Shown piece by piece: positions 29,175 to 38,027 of a DNA stretch of 64,000 nucleotides. The position numbers and the translations under genes are program-made. Below the pieces are notes generated by a model. The model was not told the origin of the DNA. It made no database searches and saw nothing but the letters and a program-made list of their open reading frames with translations. Numbering within the stretch: position 1 is the first letter of the stretch; the number at the start of each line of letters is the position of its first letter. The stretch comes from Vibrio diabolicus. Lineage in GTDB: Bacteria > Pseudomonadota > Gammaproteobacteria > Enterobacterales > Vibrionaceae. The DNA lies in NCBI GenBank assembly GCA_001048675.1, contig CCKK01000001.1:118102-182101 (forward strand), in the 5' to 3' direction.

Positions 29175-31001
29175 ATGAAGAAATTATTTTTAGCGTCCAC
29201 GCTGAGCGCCCTGAGTTTTGGTGCAATGTCAGCAACGCTTCCGACTGACTTAAACTGGCAAACAAACTGGGATGAGCCTCAATATGGTTCGCCTGAAGCG
29301 AAACGTGGAGGGACCTATCGCACCTTCATGTCAAGTTTTCCACAGACGTTACGTAGTGTTGGCCCTGACGCCAATGCTGGGTTGCGTTCCTTTATCTTGG
29401 ATGAAACCCCTGGATTGGTGGTTCGCCACCCAGACACTTTAGAGTTCATCCCTGAACTTGCTAATGAGTGGGCATTAGCTGGCGACAATAAAACCGTCTA
29501 TTTCAAACTCAATCCAGAAGCCAAATGGTCGGACGGCAAGCCTGTGACTGCCGACGATTTTGTATTCATGCTTAAGTTTTATCGTTCTAAGGATATCCTA
29601 GAACCTTGGTACAACGATTATTACAACAAAACCATTGCGGACGTTATTAAGTACGACGCTCATACGTTTGCTGTTAAGGCCGCGAAAGAGTTCAATCCGG
29701 AAGAATTATTGCTAAGAATGGGGGCTTTACGCCCTCGTCCCGCACACTTTTATGCCAATCCTTCAAAGGACGAAAATGGTGATGGTATTCACGATAATTT
29801 TGTCCGTTACTACAACTTTAAAAGTGAACCAACGACCAGTGCGTACTACCTAGATGATATCAAAAAAGGTAGAAGTGTGACTTTCAAACATGTTGGTGAA
29901 GATTGGTGGGGTTACAGCAATAAGTACTACCAAAATCGCTACAATGTCGACAAGATTCGCATCACAGTGATCCGCGATAGCGATATTGCGATGAAGCATT
30001 TTGAAAAGGGTAAGTTGGATGCATTTGGTCTGGTTCTGCCAAGTCTATGGCACGATAAATCGAACACAGAACCGTACCAAAAAGGCTATATTCAAAAGTT
30101 CTGGGGTTACAACCAATTTCCAGTCGGTGCGGGCGGCGTATGGATGAACACCGCGATGCCTTTACTGGATGATTTAAACGTTCGCAAGGGCATTACTTAC
30201 GCAATTGATTTTGATGGCATGATTGAGAATATCATGCGTGGTGACTACTCCCGTAAGCCAAACCCGACGGGTTATGGCCATGGTAAATACACCCTACCAG
30301 ACGCGAAAGCACCGAAATTTGACCCCGCAAAAGCGGCCGAGGCATTCGAAGCCGCAGGCTTTAACAAAATTGGTTCCGATGGTATTCGTGTCAATGATAA
30401 AGGTGAGCGTTTAAGCTTCGAGCTGACCTACGGAACACCTGTTCATACTCCTCGTATTGCTTTTTTGCGTGAGCAAGCCAAGCTAGCAGGGTTGGATATT
30501 GAGCTCAAGTTGGTTGATGGCTCATCCATGTTCAAATACGTCCGTGAGAAAAAGCACGATTTGGCTTTCTTAGATATGGGTACGTCCGAGATCCCAACGT
30601 ATTGGGAGTACTTCCATTCAGTCAATGCGAACAAGCCGCAAACTAACTCTTTCACAAACTACAGCACGCCAGAGCTGGATGAAAAGATCATCGAGTATCG
30701 TTTTAGCATGGATATGGATAAAAAGATCCAGCTAGGTCATGAGATTCAGCGTGACATCATTGATGCGCACGTTATCGTAACAGGCTACATGATTCCTTAT
30801 GTCCGCTACGGTCACTGGCGCTGGCTAAAGTTTCCTGATAAGCCAATGAATCGCATGACAGAGGCGTTGTTCAGTGGTGGCATCATAGGGGATGGCACTT
30901 ACTGGATTGATAGCGATATCAAGAAAGAAACCAAACAAGCGATGAAATCAGGCAAAGCTTTTGAACCTGTCGTCGTCGTAGATGACACTTATAAGCTGTA
31001 A
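29175..31001 (+). CDS. Periplasmic peptide-binding protein (SBP family 5, YejA-like)
   Basis: A 608-residue solute-binding protein with a signal peptide (FLASTLSALSFGAMSA). The family-5 signature region is KLNPEAKWSDGKPVTADDFVFMLK (in parts). The N-terminal NWQTNWDEPQYGSPEAKRGGTYR resembles YejA, which feeds oligopeptides, including microcin C-type peptides in E. coli, to YejBEF. No lipobox is visible, so it is soluble in the periplasm. It lies third in the operon, 38 bp after the OppC-like gene. The exact peptide is unknown. Confidence 0.88.
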   Translation: MKKLFLASTLSALSFGAMSATLPTDLNWQTNWDEPQYGSPEAKRGGTYRTFMSSFPQTLRSVGPDANAGLRSFILDETPGLVVRHPDTLEFIPELANEWALAGDNKTVYFKLNPEAKWSDGKPVTADDFVFMLKFYRSKDILEPWYNDYYNKTIADVIKYDAHTFAVKAAKEFNPEELLLRMGALRPRPAHFYANPSKDENGDGIHDNFVRYYNFKSEPTTSAYYLDDIKKGRSVTFKHVGEDWWGYSNKYYQNRYNVDKIRITVIRDSDIAMKHFEKGKLDAFGLVLPSLWHDKSNTEPYQKGYIQKFWGYNQFPVGAGGVWMNTAMPLLDDLNVRKGITYAIDFDGMIENIMRGDYSRKPNPTGYGHGKYTLPDAKAPKFDPAKAAEAFEAAGFNKIGSDGIRVNDKGERLSFELTYGTPVHTPRIAFLREQAKLAGLDIELKLVDGSSMFKYVREKKHDLAFLDMGTSEIPTYWEYFHSVNANKPQTNSFTNYSTPELDEKIIEYRFSMDMDKKIQLGHEIQRDIIDAHVIVTGYMIPYVRYGHWRWLKFPDKPMNRMTEALFSGGIIGDGTYWIDSDIKKETKQAMKSGKAFEPVVVVDDTYKL

Positions 31002-31010
31002 GGATTGGTT

Positions 31011-31868
31011 ATGGAAAACGATGTAATCCTAAGTGTTAAAGATCTCGAAGTTGAATTCACCACCGATGATGGACTAGTGAAGGTGCTGCATGGTGTGAAC
31101 TTTGATGTGAGAGCTGGACGTACACTCGGTCTGGTGGGAGAGTCAGGCAGTGGGAAGAGCGTAACCTCAATGTCGATCATGGGGCTACTGCCTAAGCCAT
31201 ATGGCAACATCATCAAAGGTGAAGTGAATTATCGCGGCACCAACCTAGTTGATTTGCCTGCGGAAGAGATGTACGCCATGCGTGGCGATCGCATTTCGAT
31301 CATCTTCCAAGATCCGATGACGGCGCTCAATCCAGTACACACTATTGGTCGTCAAATATGTGAAGTGCTTGAACTCCATCGACCAGAGCTCGACAAAAAG
31401 GAGCGGGAGGCTTTCTCGATTGAGATGCTGGCAAAAGTCAAAATCCCAATGCCAGAGAAACGATTGAATGAGTATCCCCATAACCTATCTGGCGGTATGC
31501 GCCAGCGTGTCATGATCGCGATGGCGTTGGCCTGTAAGCCGGACATTCTGATTTGTGATGAACCGACTACGGCGTTGGATGTTACGGTTCAGGCGTCTAT
31601 CCTTGAACTGATGAACGAGCTTCAGGAAGAAACGGGCATGGCGATGATCTTCATTACTCACGACCTCGGGGTTGTGGCAGAAGTGTGTGATGATGTTGCC
31701 GTGATGTATGGTGGGCGTATTGTCGAAAAAGCAGAAATTTTTGAGTTGTTTGATAACCCGCAGCACCCATATACAGAGCGTTTGATGGGGTTGATGCCGA
31801 GCTTAGATAATGAGCCGAAGCAGATGATCGATATCAAGCCTATTGATGCCAGTATGTTTGCTAGTTAA
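31011..31868 (+). CDS. Peptide ABC transporter ATP-binding protein (OppD-like)
   Basis: A 285-residue ATPase: Walker [15 protein letters not shown]-loop [12 protein letters not shown], signature [15 protein letters not shown], Walker [14 protein letters not shown], and H-loop FITHDLG. It starts at ATG 31011 after an AAGGA site, not at the TTG 31005. In E. coli yejABEF the two ATPases are fused in YejF; here they are separate genes, as in Opp/Dpp systems. The C-terminal extension after the H-loop is shorter than in classic OppD. Confidence 0.9.
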   Translation: MENDVILSVKDLEVEFTTDDGLVKVLHGVNFDVRAGRTLGLVGESGSGKSVTSMSIMGLLPKPYGNIIKGEVNYRGTNLVDLPAEEMYAMRGDRISIIFQDPMTALNPVHTIGRQICEVLELHRPELDKKEREAFSIEMLAKVKIPMPEKRLNEYPHNLSGGMRQRVMIAMALACKPDILICDEPTTALDVTVQASILELMNELQEETGMAMIFITHDLGVVAEVCDDVAVMYGGRIVEKAEIFELFDNPQHPYTERLMGLMPSLDNEPKQMIDIKPIDASMFAS

Positions 31869-31903
31869 CTGAACAAAGTGAACGAGTCATAAAAGAGGAT
31901 GTT

Positions 31904-32743
31904 ATGGCAAAAGAAGTATTAAGAATTGAAAATCTTAAGCAGCACTTTGTTTCTGGTAAAGGGCTGTTCAAGAAAGGCTACACCATCAAAGCGGTAGACG
32001 GGGTTTCACTGTCTGTTTCTGAAGGTGAAACACTGGGGCTAGTTGGTGAGTCAGGTTGTGGTAAAAGCACCCTTGGTCGCACGATCTTAAAGTTATACGA
32101 GCCAACGGAAGGTAAGATTTTCTTTGAAGGTAAAGACATCACTAAACTGTCTGTCAAAGAGATGCGATCGCTGCGTAAAGACATGCAAATCGTCTTTCAA
32201 GACCCAATGGAATCACTCAATCAGCGTCATACCATCGGTATGATTCTAGAAGAACCGTTTGTTATTCATAAAATCGGTACGCCAGCCGAGCGCAAACAGT
32301 GGGTAAAAGAGCTTTTAATCAAAGTGGGCTTGCCAGAAACGGCAGTCAACCGCTATCCACATGAGTTTTCAGGCGGCCAACGTCAGCGTATCGGTATTGC
32401 TCGTGCGATTGCATTGAAGCCTAAATTACTGATTTGTGACGAATCGGTATCTGCGCTAGATGTATCGGTACAGGCACAAATCTTGAACCTATTACTACAA
32501 CTGCAACAAGAGATGAACTTGGCGATCATCTTTATCTCTCACGATCTCTCTGTGGTGAAACACGTTTCAGACAAAGTTGCCGTGATGTATTTTGGTAAAG
32601 TGGTAGAAGCAGGCAGCGCGAAAGAAATTTATGCAAACCCGCAAAACGAGTACACCAAGAAACTCCTATCTGCGATTCCGATCACCCACCCTAAATATCG
32701 GAAGAAAAAGCGCCTGGCTGAAAAAAAGCAGCAAGTGGCGTAA
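31904..32743 (+). CDS. Peptide ABC transporter ATP-binding protein (OppF-like)
   Basis: A 279-residue ATPase: Walker A GLVGESGCGKSTLG, Q-loop IVFQDPMESLNQRHT, signature FSGGQRQRIGIARAI, Walker B KLLICDESVSALD, and H-loop FISHDLS. Walker B has ES instead of the usual EP after the aspartate, which is common in OppF. The tail is very basic (KYRKKKRLAEKKQ). It is the last gene of the five-gene importer and is followed by a strong terminator. Confidence 0.92.
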   Translation: MAKEVLRIENLKQHFVSGKGLFKKGYTIKAVDGVSLSVSEGETLGLVGESGCGKSTLGRTILKLYEPTEGKIFFEGKDITKLSVKEMRSLRKDMQIVFQDPMESLNQRHTIGMILEEPFVIHKIGTPAERKQWVKELLIKVGLPETAVNRYPHEFSGGQRQRIGIARAIALKPKLLICDESVSALDVSVQAQILNLLLQLQQEMNLAIIFISHDLSVVKHVSDKVAVMYFGKVVEAGSAKEIYANPQNEYTKKLLSAIPITHPKYRKKKRLAEKKQQVA

Positions 32744-32768
32744 GTGATGCCACAGGTCCTATAACACA

Positions 32769-32800
32769 AAAACGCTCCGCCAAATAAGCGGAGCGTTTTT
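32769..32800 (+). terminator. Terminator of the peptide importer operon
   Basis: Stem AAAACGCTCCGC / GCGGAGCGTTTT with a 7-nt loop and following T-run. Confidence 0.9.
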
Positions 32801-32910
32801 ATAGGCCTATGTTAGGTCTCTTGGTGTCGATTGGCGCTGAGTATTATGATTGATTGAAGATCGTTGCATGCTAAACTCAAGGCCTATCTTCTTTGTCTGG
32901 ATAATGGGCC

Positions 32911-33336
32911 ATGCCGTCGAATTTACCGAAATCCTTTAGTCGACCGTTCCTGAAAATCTTCCATATTTTGGAGGCGGTATTATTAGTCTCTATTACCTTG
33001 GCGACGCTGTACGCCATGATGCAAGAGTTTGTGCACGTATTTGTAGAGAAGCGTGTCTTACTCACGGATATTCTTTTGATGTTTATCTATCTGGAAGTGC
33101 TCGCCATGGTGCAGCAGTTCGTGATGAACGGAAAAATTCCGGTACGCTATCCTATCTATATCGCGATGATGGCGATCGCCCGCTATATCACACTAGGAAT
33201 GAAAGAACTGGATGCGGTTTTGGTTGTGTGGTTATCTCTGGCAGCGTTTATCTTAGCTGCGGCAACCTTGCTCATCAGAGTCGGGCATCATTATTGGCCC
33301 TACGTTGATAACAGAACCTTGGAAAAAGATGAATAA
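32911..33336 (+). CDS. psiE: Phosphate-starvation-inducible protein PsiE
   Basis: A 141-residue inner-membrane protein with four hydrophobic segments (ILEAVLLVSITLATLYAMM, LTDILLMFIYLEVLAMVQQF, YPIYIAMMAIARYITLG, VVWLSLAAFILAAATLLI). The arrangement, the RPFLKIFHILEAVLL start and the KE..VLLTDIL region match PsiE. The family is induced by phosphate limitation in E. coli; its molecular function is unknown. No clear Pho box was seen. It is the last chromosomal gene before the yicC island. Confidence 0.85.
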   Translation: MPSNLPKSFSRPFLKIFHILEAVLLVSITLATLYAMMQEFVHVFVEKRVLLTDILLMFIYLEVLAMVQQFVMNGKIPVRYPIYIAMMAIARYITLGMKELDAVLVVWLSLAAFILAAATLLIRVGHHYWPYVDNRTLEKDE

Positions 33337-33340
33337 AAGA

Positions 33341-33366
33341 AAGCCCCGTACTAGCGGGGCTTTTTT
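33341..33366 (+). terminator. Terminator of psiE
   Basis: Stem GCCCCG / CGGGGC with loop TACTAG, then TTTTTT. It also has an A-rich left flank, so it may have served yicC from the other strand before the island arrived. Confidence 0.85.
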
Positions 33367-33393
33367 GTTTCAATACTCGATGACTTTTAGATC

Positions 33394-33415
33394 ATTCAAT
33401 ATTTTGGATCTGCTC
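33394..33415. repeat. attL (left 22-bp direct repeat)
   Basis: Identical over 22 bp to 47529-47550. It begins ATTCAATATT and ends GATCTGCTC. The flanking bases differ (C before and G after here; T before and A after in attR). On the minus strand the chromosomal sequence beyond it gives the original yicC stop TGA. Confidence 0.9.
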
Positions 33416-33466
33416 GCAGAATAGCATTGGTCATGCCCTGTGAGACCAGTGCTTTCAAGCGATTAT

Positions 33467-33506
33467 GGTGAGTAACTGTATCACGTTACTCACCGATATA
33501 CTCACC
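33467..33506. promoter_or_regulatory. Integrase arm-type sites, left end
   Basis: Three octamers: GGTGAGTA (33467-33474, inverted), TACTCACC (33487-33494) and TACTCACC (33499-33506). The same word occurs at the other end of the island next to int. Spacing and placement 50-110 bp inside attL fit tyrosine-recombinase arm sites. Confidence 0.6.
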
Positions 33507-33524
33507 AGAAAGATTTTGGCTAAT

Positions 33525-33749
33525 TTACTGATGTTGCATCCAAAGCAGCAGATCGGACAGCAACCAGGACTTGGTTGTACCAACTTGTTTGGCTACCGGA
33601 ACTTGGCCTTTTCGGCTTAGCCTCCACCATGTGGTGTTGCTGACCGAGGTGATCCGTTTGCGCTCAGCTTCTCTCACTAGGCGCTCCGATTCACCGTATG
33701 CACTCAAAATCTCCGCTCTTTGTGCAAGAGTAAGTTCAGTATAATTCAT
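33525..33749 (-). CDS. Small AlpA-like DNA-binding protein
   Basis: A 74-residue protein that I place only loosely with AlpA-type regulators and excisionases of P4-like elements. It has an N-terminal helix (LTLAQRAEILSAYGESERL), a helix-turn-helix-like middle (SVSNTTWWRLSRKGQVPVAKQ) and a tail SWLLSDLLLWMQHQ that resembles the end of AlpA proteins. It is the last of three tightly packed genes (DUF927, HTH, this) and lies between int arm sites and the operon, the usual place for a recombination directionality factor. Start ATG 33749, one base after the previous stop. Confidence 0.6.
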   Translation of the reverse strand: MNYTELTLAQRAEILSAYGESERLVREAERKRITSVSNTTWWRLSRKGQVPVAKQVGTTKSWLLSDLLLWMQHQ

Positions 33750-33750
33750 T

Positions 33751-34035
33751 TTACTTCTCCTCTTCCACGCGATGGGACATCAACCAAGCATCGAGATCAT
33801 CACGCTTGAAGTACAGCTTGCGGCTTGGTTTGTAGTGCGGGATCTGCTTAGCATGGGTCAGCTTGTATATGTACTTAACTGACAGACCTGTGTATTGGGC
33901 GGTCTCTTCAGCACTAAGAAACTGCTTTTGCAATGTGATCAAGGTGCGGAGTTCTTCTGTTGCGGTTTTGATATCTGCCAGAAGAGCTTTAGCTTCCGCT
34001 CGTTCCTTCTGGGAAATGGGAAAGTGGGAAATCAT
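33751..34035 (-). CDS. Excisionase-family helix-turn-helix protein
   Basis: A 94-residue protein. An N-terminal helical segment (KERAEAKALLADIKTATEEL) precedes a MerR-like winged helix of the excisionase type: LSAEETAQYTGLSVKYIYKLTH, then IPHYKPSRKLYFKRDDLDAWL (both in parts). It overlaps the DUF927 stop by 4 bp (ATGA), so the two are translationally coupled. It is a candidate recombination directionality factor or a regulator of the island. Confidence 0.75.
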   Translation of the reverse strand: MISHFPISQKERAEAKALLADIKTATEELRTLITLQKQFLSAEETAQYTGLSVKYIYKLTHAKQIPHYKPSRKLYFKRDDLDAWLMSHRVEEEK

Positions 34036-35726
34036 GCCTCACCTCCTTGTTGGAACTGGCTGAAATCAATGTTGATATTGAGGTCCTTTGCAATCTGGCT
34101 AGGAAATAGTTTGAAGTGCCTTTCTGCCTTCCCTGAAATGCTACTTTTAAATGTGCCTCGTGACGGTTCGTTAGTCTGAAGCCAGCCTTGCTTTTTTAAT
34201 ATCATGGCGGCTTGAATAACTTGATGATCAAATTCGAGTTTTAGGCCAGTTTTAAAAGCATCACGGCGGACATGCCAACTCAATTCATGACTACTCACTT
34301 TCCACCATCCGACCTTAGTCTCCGCACCTTGTGGTTTGATTGAATACTGGCTCTTGGGAAGAAACTTGCGCAGTTGCTCGCGAATATGTCGTTCCTCGTA
34401 ATCAAATTCTTCGCTGTAGTTGGCTAGCCAAGCTTCAAAGACTTTACCGACCTCATATTTTACTGATCCTTTTTCCCAAGGGAGAATGCTCAATTCGATA
34501 GCGAGTTCACCGACAGCAGCAAGGAATGCAAAGCGATCCAAAGCAAAAGAGATTTGGTTACTTGGATTAATCTGGAGATCTTGAATCCAAGATTGGGAAA
34601 TCTGTTTTACATGTTTGAGTAGTTTATTCTTTAAATCAGAAATCGCAGAGACCTGATTCAAAAATGGCTGTAAAGCGGTTCCATATTGCTCTGATGTTAC
34701 ATCAGCAATCCGTTCAGCGAATTCTTTTGGCGATTTAGAACCATGTAAGTTTTCAAATACACCAAATGTTTGAAACAGAGGAATCTCGAAAAAGCGCATA
34801 AGTTGGCCTGCTTGTGGCTTTTCATTCGACTTTGCTAGTTTTTGCTCCAGACTAATTTCACCGGTTGATAGACCAATCAAGCTCCAGAAATCCTGTGGTC
34901 TGTTAGCTAGTTTTTTCTCGCTACGGAGCTTGGATACTCCATTTCCTAATTGATAGATAGATTCAGACACCTCGTCAGGTTTAGCTTGGTTAAATTCATC
35001 AAGTAGCACTAGCATACCGTTTCTGTTTGTAGCTCGACGTTCAAGGCCAACATCAGTACTTTTCCATGTGTCTCGATATTGAAAATCAGAATAAACGGAT
35101 GCTGATAAACGTATTAATGTTGTTTTGCCATTTTTTGATGAACCCATCAGATGAATTAAGAATGAGTCCCAACCAAGTTTTTCGAGTAGTGGTGCTGCAA
35201 ATGCCGCACACAAAGCGACCATCATCAACGCATTACCTTGGCATAGTGCAGCGACGGAATCTTGCCATTCTAAAAAGGTTCCATTGGTGTTAAGCTTTTC
35301 TGGCGTATCACCCGTGTACATAACCTCCTGTTCTCCAAATCCAGCGACCCAGCTTGGTGTGACAAATTGGCCAAAAAACCAACCAGTTTTCTCTACGGTT
35401 ACTACTGTTTTATCTGGATTTTCAGACATAAGGTAGTCGAGAATAAAGTGCCAAAACTTTGCTTTGTGGTGAATAAATAAACCAGTATCAGCTAATGTTT
35501 GAAGCATGCTTTTACCACCGTCAGCTAGAATGTCCCTCATTTTAAAGGCGCGCTCGTGAGCATTCCCTGCCCGAGAGATCCATTGTAAAAGCACACCAAA
35601 ATCTTTCATAAAAGTAGGGTCATAGGTGAATGCTTTCACATATACTGGCCCTGCGATTACTATCGGGGCCTTTTCTTTCTGTTCTAAGACCAAGCCAATG
35701 TTCTTTGCTATTACAGTTTGGTTCAT
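34032..35726 (-). CDS. DUF927 domain ATPase
   Basis: A 564-residue cytosolic protein with a DUF927-type core (FLIHLMGSSKNGKTTLIRLSAS with Walker A GSSKNGKTT; Walker B-like GMLVLLDEFNQAK) and sensor-like residues in SKLRSEKKLANRPQDFWSLIGLSTGE (in parts). The C-terminal part contains a winged-helix-like region. Such proteins occur in P4-like and other integrative elements, usually near primase or HTH genes, and probably act as hexameric helicase-like ATPases in element replication. No primase domain is visible here. It is the first gene of the left operon. Confidence 0.75.
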   Translation of the reverse strand: MNQTVIAKNIGLVLEQKEKAPIVIAGPVYVKAFTYDPTFMKDFGVLLQWISRAGNAHERAFKMRDILADGGKSMLQTLADTGLFIHHKAKFWHFILDYLMSENPDKTVVTVEKTGWFFGQFVTPSWVAGFGEQEVMYTGDTPEKLNTNGTFLEWQDSVAALCQGNALMMVALCAAFAAPLLEKLGWDSFLIHLMGSSKNGKTTLIRLSASVYSDFQYRDTWKSTDVGLERRATNRNGMLVLLDEFNQAKPDEVSESIYQLGNGVSKLRSEKKLANRPQDFWSLIGLSTGEISLEQKLAKSNEKPQAGQLMRFFEIPLFQTFGVFENLHGSKSPKEFAERIADVTSEQYGTALQPFLNQVSAISDLKNKLLKHVKQISQSWIQDLQINPSNQISFALDRFAFLAAVGELAIELSILPWEKGSVKYEVGKVFEAWLANYSEEFDYEERHIREQLRKFLPKSQYSIKPQGAETKVGWWKVSSHELSWHVRRDAFKTGLKLEFDHQVIQAAMILKKQGWLQTNEPSRGTFKSSISGKAERHFKLFPSQIAKDLNINIDFSQFQQGGEA

Positions 35727-35870
35727 AAATTTGTCCTTAGTTGAAAGGCCGCGGCGCTATAGTTTTCAGCTGATTTCAGTTCATTTCGTTAACGTTTGCT
35801 ATGGTATCTGTGCTGGCTGAATAATTAGCACTCTAGGACTGTCCAAACTGGGCTGTTTGGCGGTGATTTT

Positions 35871-35952
35871 AAGTGTGAGGTGAGATGGTTTTGGTTAAAT
35901 GGCTATTACAGCATCATAAAGTGATACGCTTGCACATGTGAAAGTGTGAGGT
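35871..35952. repeat. Two 11-bp direct repeats upstream of the DUF927 gene
   Basis: AAGTGTGAGGT occurs at 35871-35881 and 35942-35952, 71 bp apart (start to start), in the gap that must hold the DUF927 promoter. They may be iterons or regulator sites. Confidence 0.45.
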
Positions 35953-35978
35953 CAAAATCGAGATAGGTATTCGCGCTA

Positions 35979-36314
35979 TTATATGAACAAATATTTCAAC
36001 TGGTGCTTAGTGCAAAATCCCTCAAGGCTTCCAAACGCATTTTGCGCCTTGGCAAATAAAGTGTCATCAAATTGGCTAGGGAACATTACTATTTTGCATG
36101 GTGATTGCAACGTGACATAGACCCTAAAAGGTTGCAGGATGCCGAATGGGTTGGTGGCTCCGTACATCCTCGAATCAGATGAGAATTCGTTTTCTTCCGT
36201 ATTGATAACCAGAACCCGATTATCAAAATGCCAGCTGATATTTGCATCTCCATCCTGGCAGCGAGCTATCGCTTCTTTTATTATTTCTAGTTTTGCCTTT
36301 TCCAAATTTTTCAT
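35979..36314 (-). CDS. Hypothetical protein (111 aa)
   Basis: I do not recognise it. It has an N-terminal helix (LEKAKLEIIKEAIARCQDG) followed by beta-rich segments (ISWHFDNRVLVINTEE, RVYVTLQSPCKIVMFP) and a helical end. No signal peptide or membrane helix. Start ATG 36314; a ribosome site AAGGAAAAG is just upstream on the minus strand. It is divergent from the lipoprotein gene and upstream of the DUF927 operon on the same strand. Confidence 0.55.
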   Translation of the reverse strand: MKNLEKAKLEIIKEAIARCQDGDANISWHFDNRVLVINTEENEFSSDSRMYGATNPFGILQPFRVYVTLQSPCKIVMFPSQFDDTLFAKAQNAFGSLEGFCTKHQLKYLFI

Positions 36315-36447
36315 TAGCTACTTTTCCTTAGTTTTAGTGCTCTGAATTGTTCCGTCATAACATCGTTAACTTATTGATTTTTAGGGGTTGCATGTTGGGT
36401 TTTTCGTGAGATTATGAATTTATTCACTAAATCAAAGGAGTGTTAAA

Positions 36448-37291
36448 ATGAATAAATTAATCTATCTCTCGATAGCCACTTGTTTGACGATCACAGGCTG
36501 TACTTCAACTTCGGAGCCAGTCGTTTATGACAGCAGCCATAGCCGCGCTTACAACATTGCACAAGCCGGTGGTTTGTATGATGTTAAAGACAAGAAGGTT
36601 CCGCGAGCTGACTATGAATCGCTAAGCTTTGCTGGTGATGCAGCAGCAAATACGCTGCTGTTTACCTCAAGTGCTGGGCTTGGCATGAGCCTCTCAGAAG
36701 GCTTCGGTATCGGTTTGCTTACAGCTGCTCTGGATAACCCAGATCCTGCAATGCGGAACAGCATCATGGCGTGGATGCCTCAATCTGAGGCAGAATCGCC
36801 AGCACAGGCTCAGAAGCTGCTGCTTGAGCAGGTAACACAGGCGATGTCGGCAACCTTAAATGAGCTTAGTGTTGGCTATGAAAAAACAACCCGCTACCGA
36901 TGATGAAACCACTGAATTCTACTTCTACAGCGATGAACTAGGGTGTCCAAAATATGAACAAGGCATGACTAATCGAGATCTTTGCTATATGCGAGCGCAA
37001 ATCATTGAGCCTTACCTCCACGTCAGCCCTGATTTTGTCGAGAGCAGTACTCAAGCCTACACCTTCAGCTCCAACCACAAGTTTCGTTACCATCGCTTCA
37101 AAGTAACTCCTGGAAAAACGGCAACTCTTCCCCTAGAGCAAATCTATGCTTCAGTCAGCAAAAAATTGCCTGAGTGGGCCTACTTATATATCGCATCTGG
37201 CAACTTGCAATTTGGTGATCAAAAAGTAACTGCGCCTTATCTGCTTGAACAAGGCCAGCCGAATTTGTTCATCATCCCAGATGAATCCTAA
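36448..37291 (+). pseudogene. Lipoprotein, split by one extra A (probably one 280-aa gene)
   Basis: The first frame (36448-36903) begins with a lipoprotein signal (MNKLIYLSIATCLTITGC, lipobox LTITGC, Cys18) and has a glycine-rich membrane-like helix (LLFTSSAGLGMSLSEGFGIGLL). The second frame (ending 37291) starts inside it with no ribosome site. They meet at a run of six A (36881-36886). With five A the two join as SVGYEKQPATDDET and give 281 codons. So one lipoprotein of 280 residues, probably in the outer membrane or periplasm, is likely. Function unknown. RBS AAAGGAG upstream of 36448. Confidence 0.65.
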
Positions 37292-37305
37292 AGGAGGCTA
37301 AGTCA

Positions 37306-38022
37306 ATGATGACGTTAACGACATTTTCCGACAAGCAATCTGACTCAAAAGCTTATGTATACTGGCGTGTTGGCACTAAGCGAGGCGGCATTCTTGATGT
37401 AACTTTAGGGTTTGAGCATAGCGATAGTGCACTGATTGCGGAGCTGTATGCCATCCAACATTTGCTCTTTGTCGAGCTGGTATTTGGCCGTGAGCCGGGT
37501 TCTGGCAACGGTTATTGTTTGACTGTATCGAAAGGTGCAATCAAAAAGCTTGCCCTTGGGCGTTCCGATAAAAAATACGCCTATAAATACTCGGCCTTCC
37601 TGCGAAATCGTATGGCTGGTGTCACCATCGAGGTTTCACTGTCGAAGGTTTTTTTACCCGTGATTAACGACACACCAATAGTGGAGCTTGCCGTTGATTC
37701 GCACGATTTGTCCTGTGAGCTTCAGACCATTAGTACGCCAGCAATGGGCAAGGTAAAAATCACCAAACATGCTGTCGAGCAATATGTATCTCGGCTCAGC
37801 TCAGGCAAGCCTAAGAACCCCTGGCTTTCGCTGGTTAAGCGTTTGCAGCATCCTAAGTTATGCCGATCCCGTTTAATGGACAAGGTTCACCAACATAAGG
37901 CTCGAAAGTACGGCACAGCTGATAACATTGAGGAGTGGCGGCATCCAGACGATGAGTTTCGCTTCCTTGTGCTAAAAAACGGGGATATTCGCACGCTAGT
38001 GACCAGTTATCCTCGCTGTTGA
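37306..38022 (+). CDS. Unknown protein (238 aa), possible RNase H-like fold plus C-terminal domain
   Basis: I do not recognise a family with certainty. Residues 15-100 hint at an RNase H-type layout: beta strands at AYVYWRVGTKRGGILDVTLGF, then DSALIAELYAIQHLLF, which resembles the helix in which RNase H folds carry a conserved Glu (here in AELYAI). Residues 150-238 form a second domain (KITKHAVEQYVSRL ... EFRFLVLKNGDIRTLVTSYPR). It follows the lipoprotein by 14 bp with an AAGGAGG site, so they form one operon. No signal peptide. A perfect 15-bp palindrome begins 5 bp after the stop. Confidence 0.6.
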   Translation: MMTLTTFSDKQSDSKAYVYWRVGTKRGGILDVTLGFEHSDSALIAELYAIQHLLFVELVFGREPGSGNGYCLTVSKGAIKKLALGRSDKKYAYKYSAFLRNRMAGVTIEVSLSKVFLPVINDTPIVELAVDSHDLSCELQTISTPAMGKVKITKHAVEQYVSRLSSGKPKNPWLSLVKRLQHPKLCRSRLMDKVHQHKARKYGTADNIEEWRHPDDEFRFLVLKNGDIRTLVTSYPRC

Positions 38023-38027
38023 TGTAA

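Noticed and set aside
33367..33524. A tRNA gene as the island attachment site
   Set aside because: No cloverleaf can be drawn; the 22-bp repeat belongs to the yicC 3' end.
36860..36903. Programmed frameshift between the two lipoprotein frames
   Set aside because: A run of A could allow slippage, but no downstream stimulator is seen and similar breaks occur in unrelated genes of this window.
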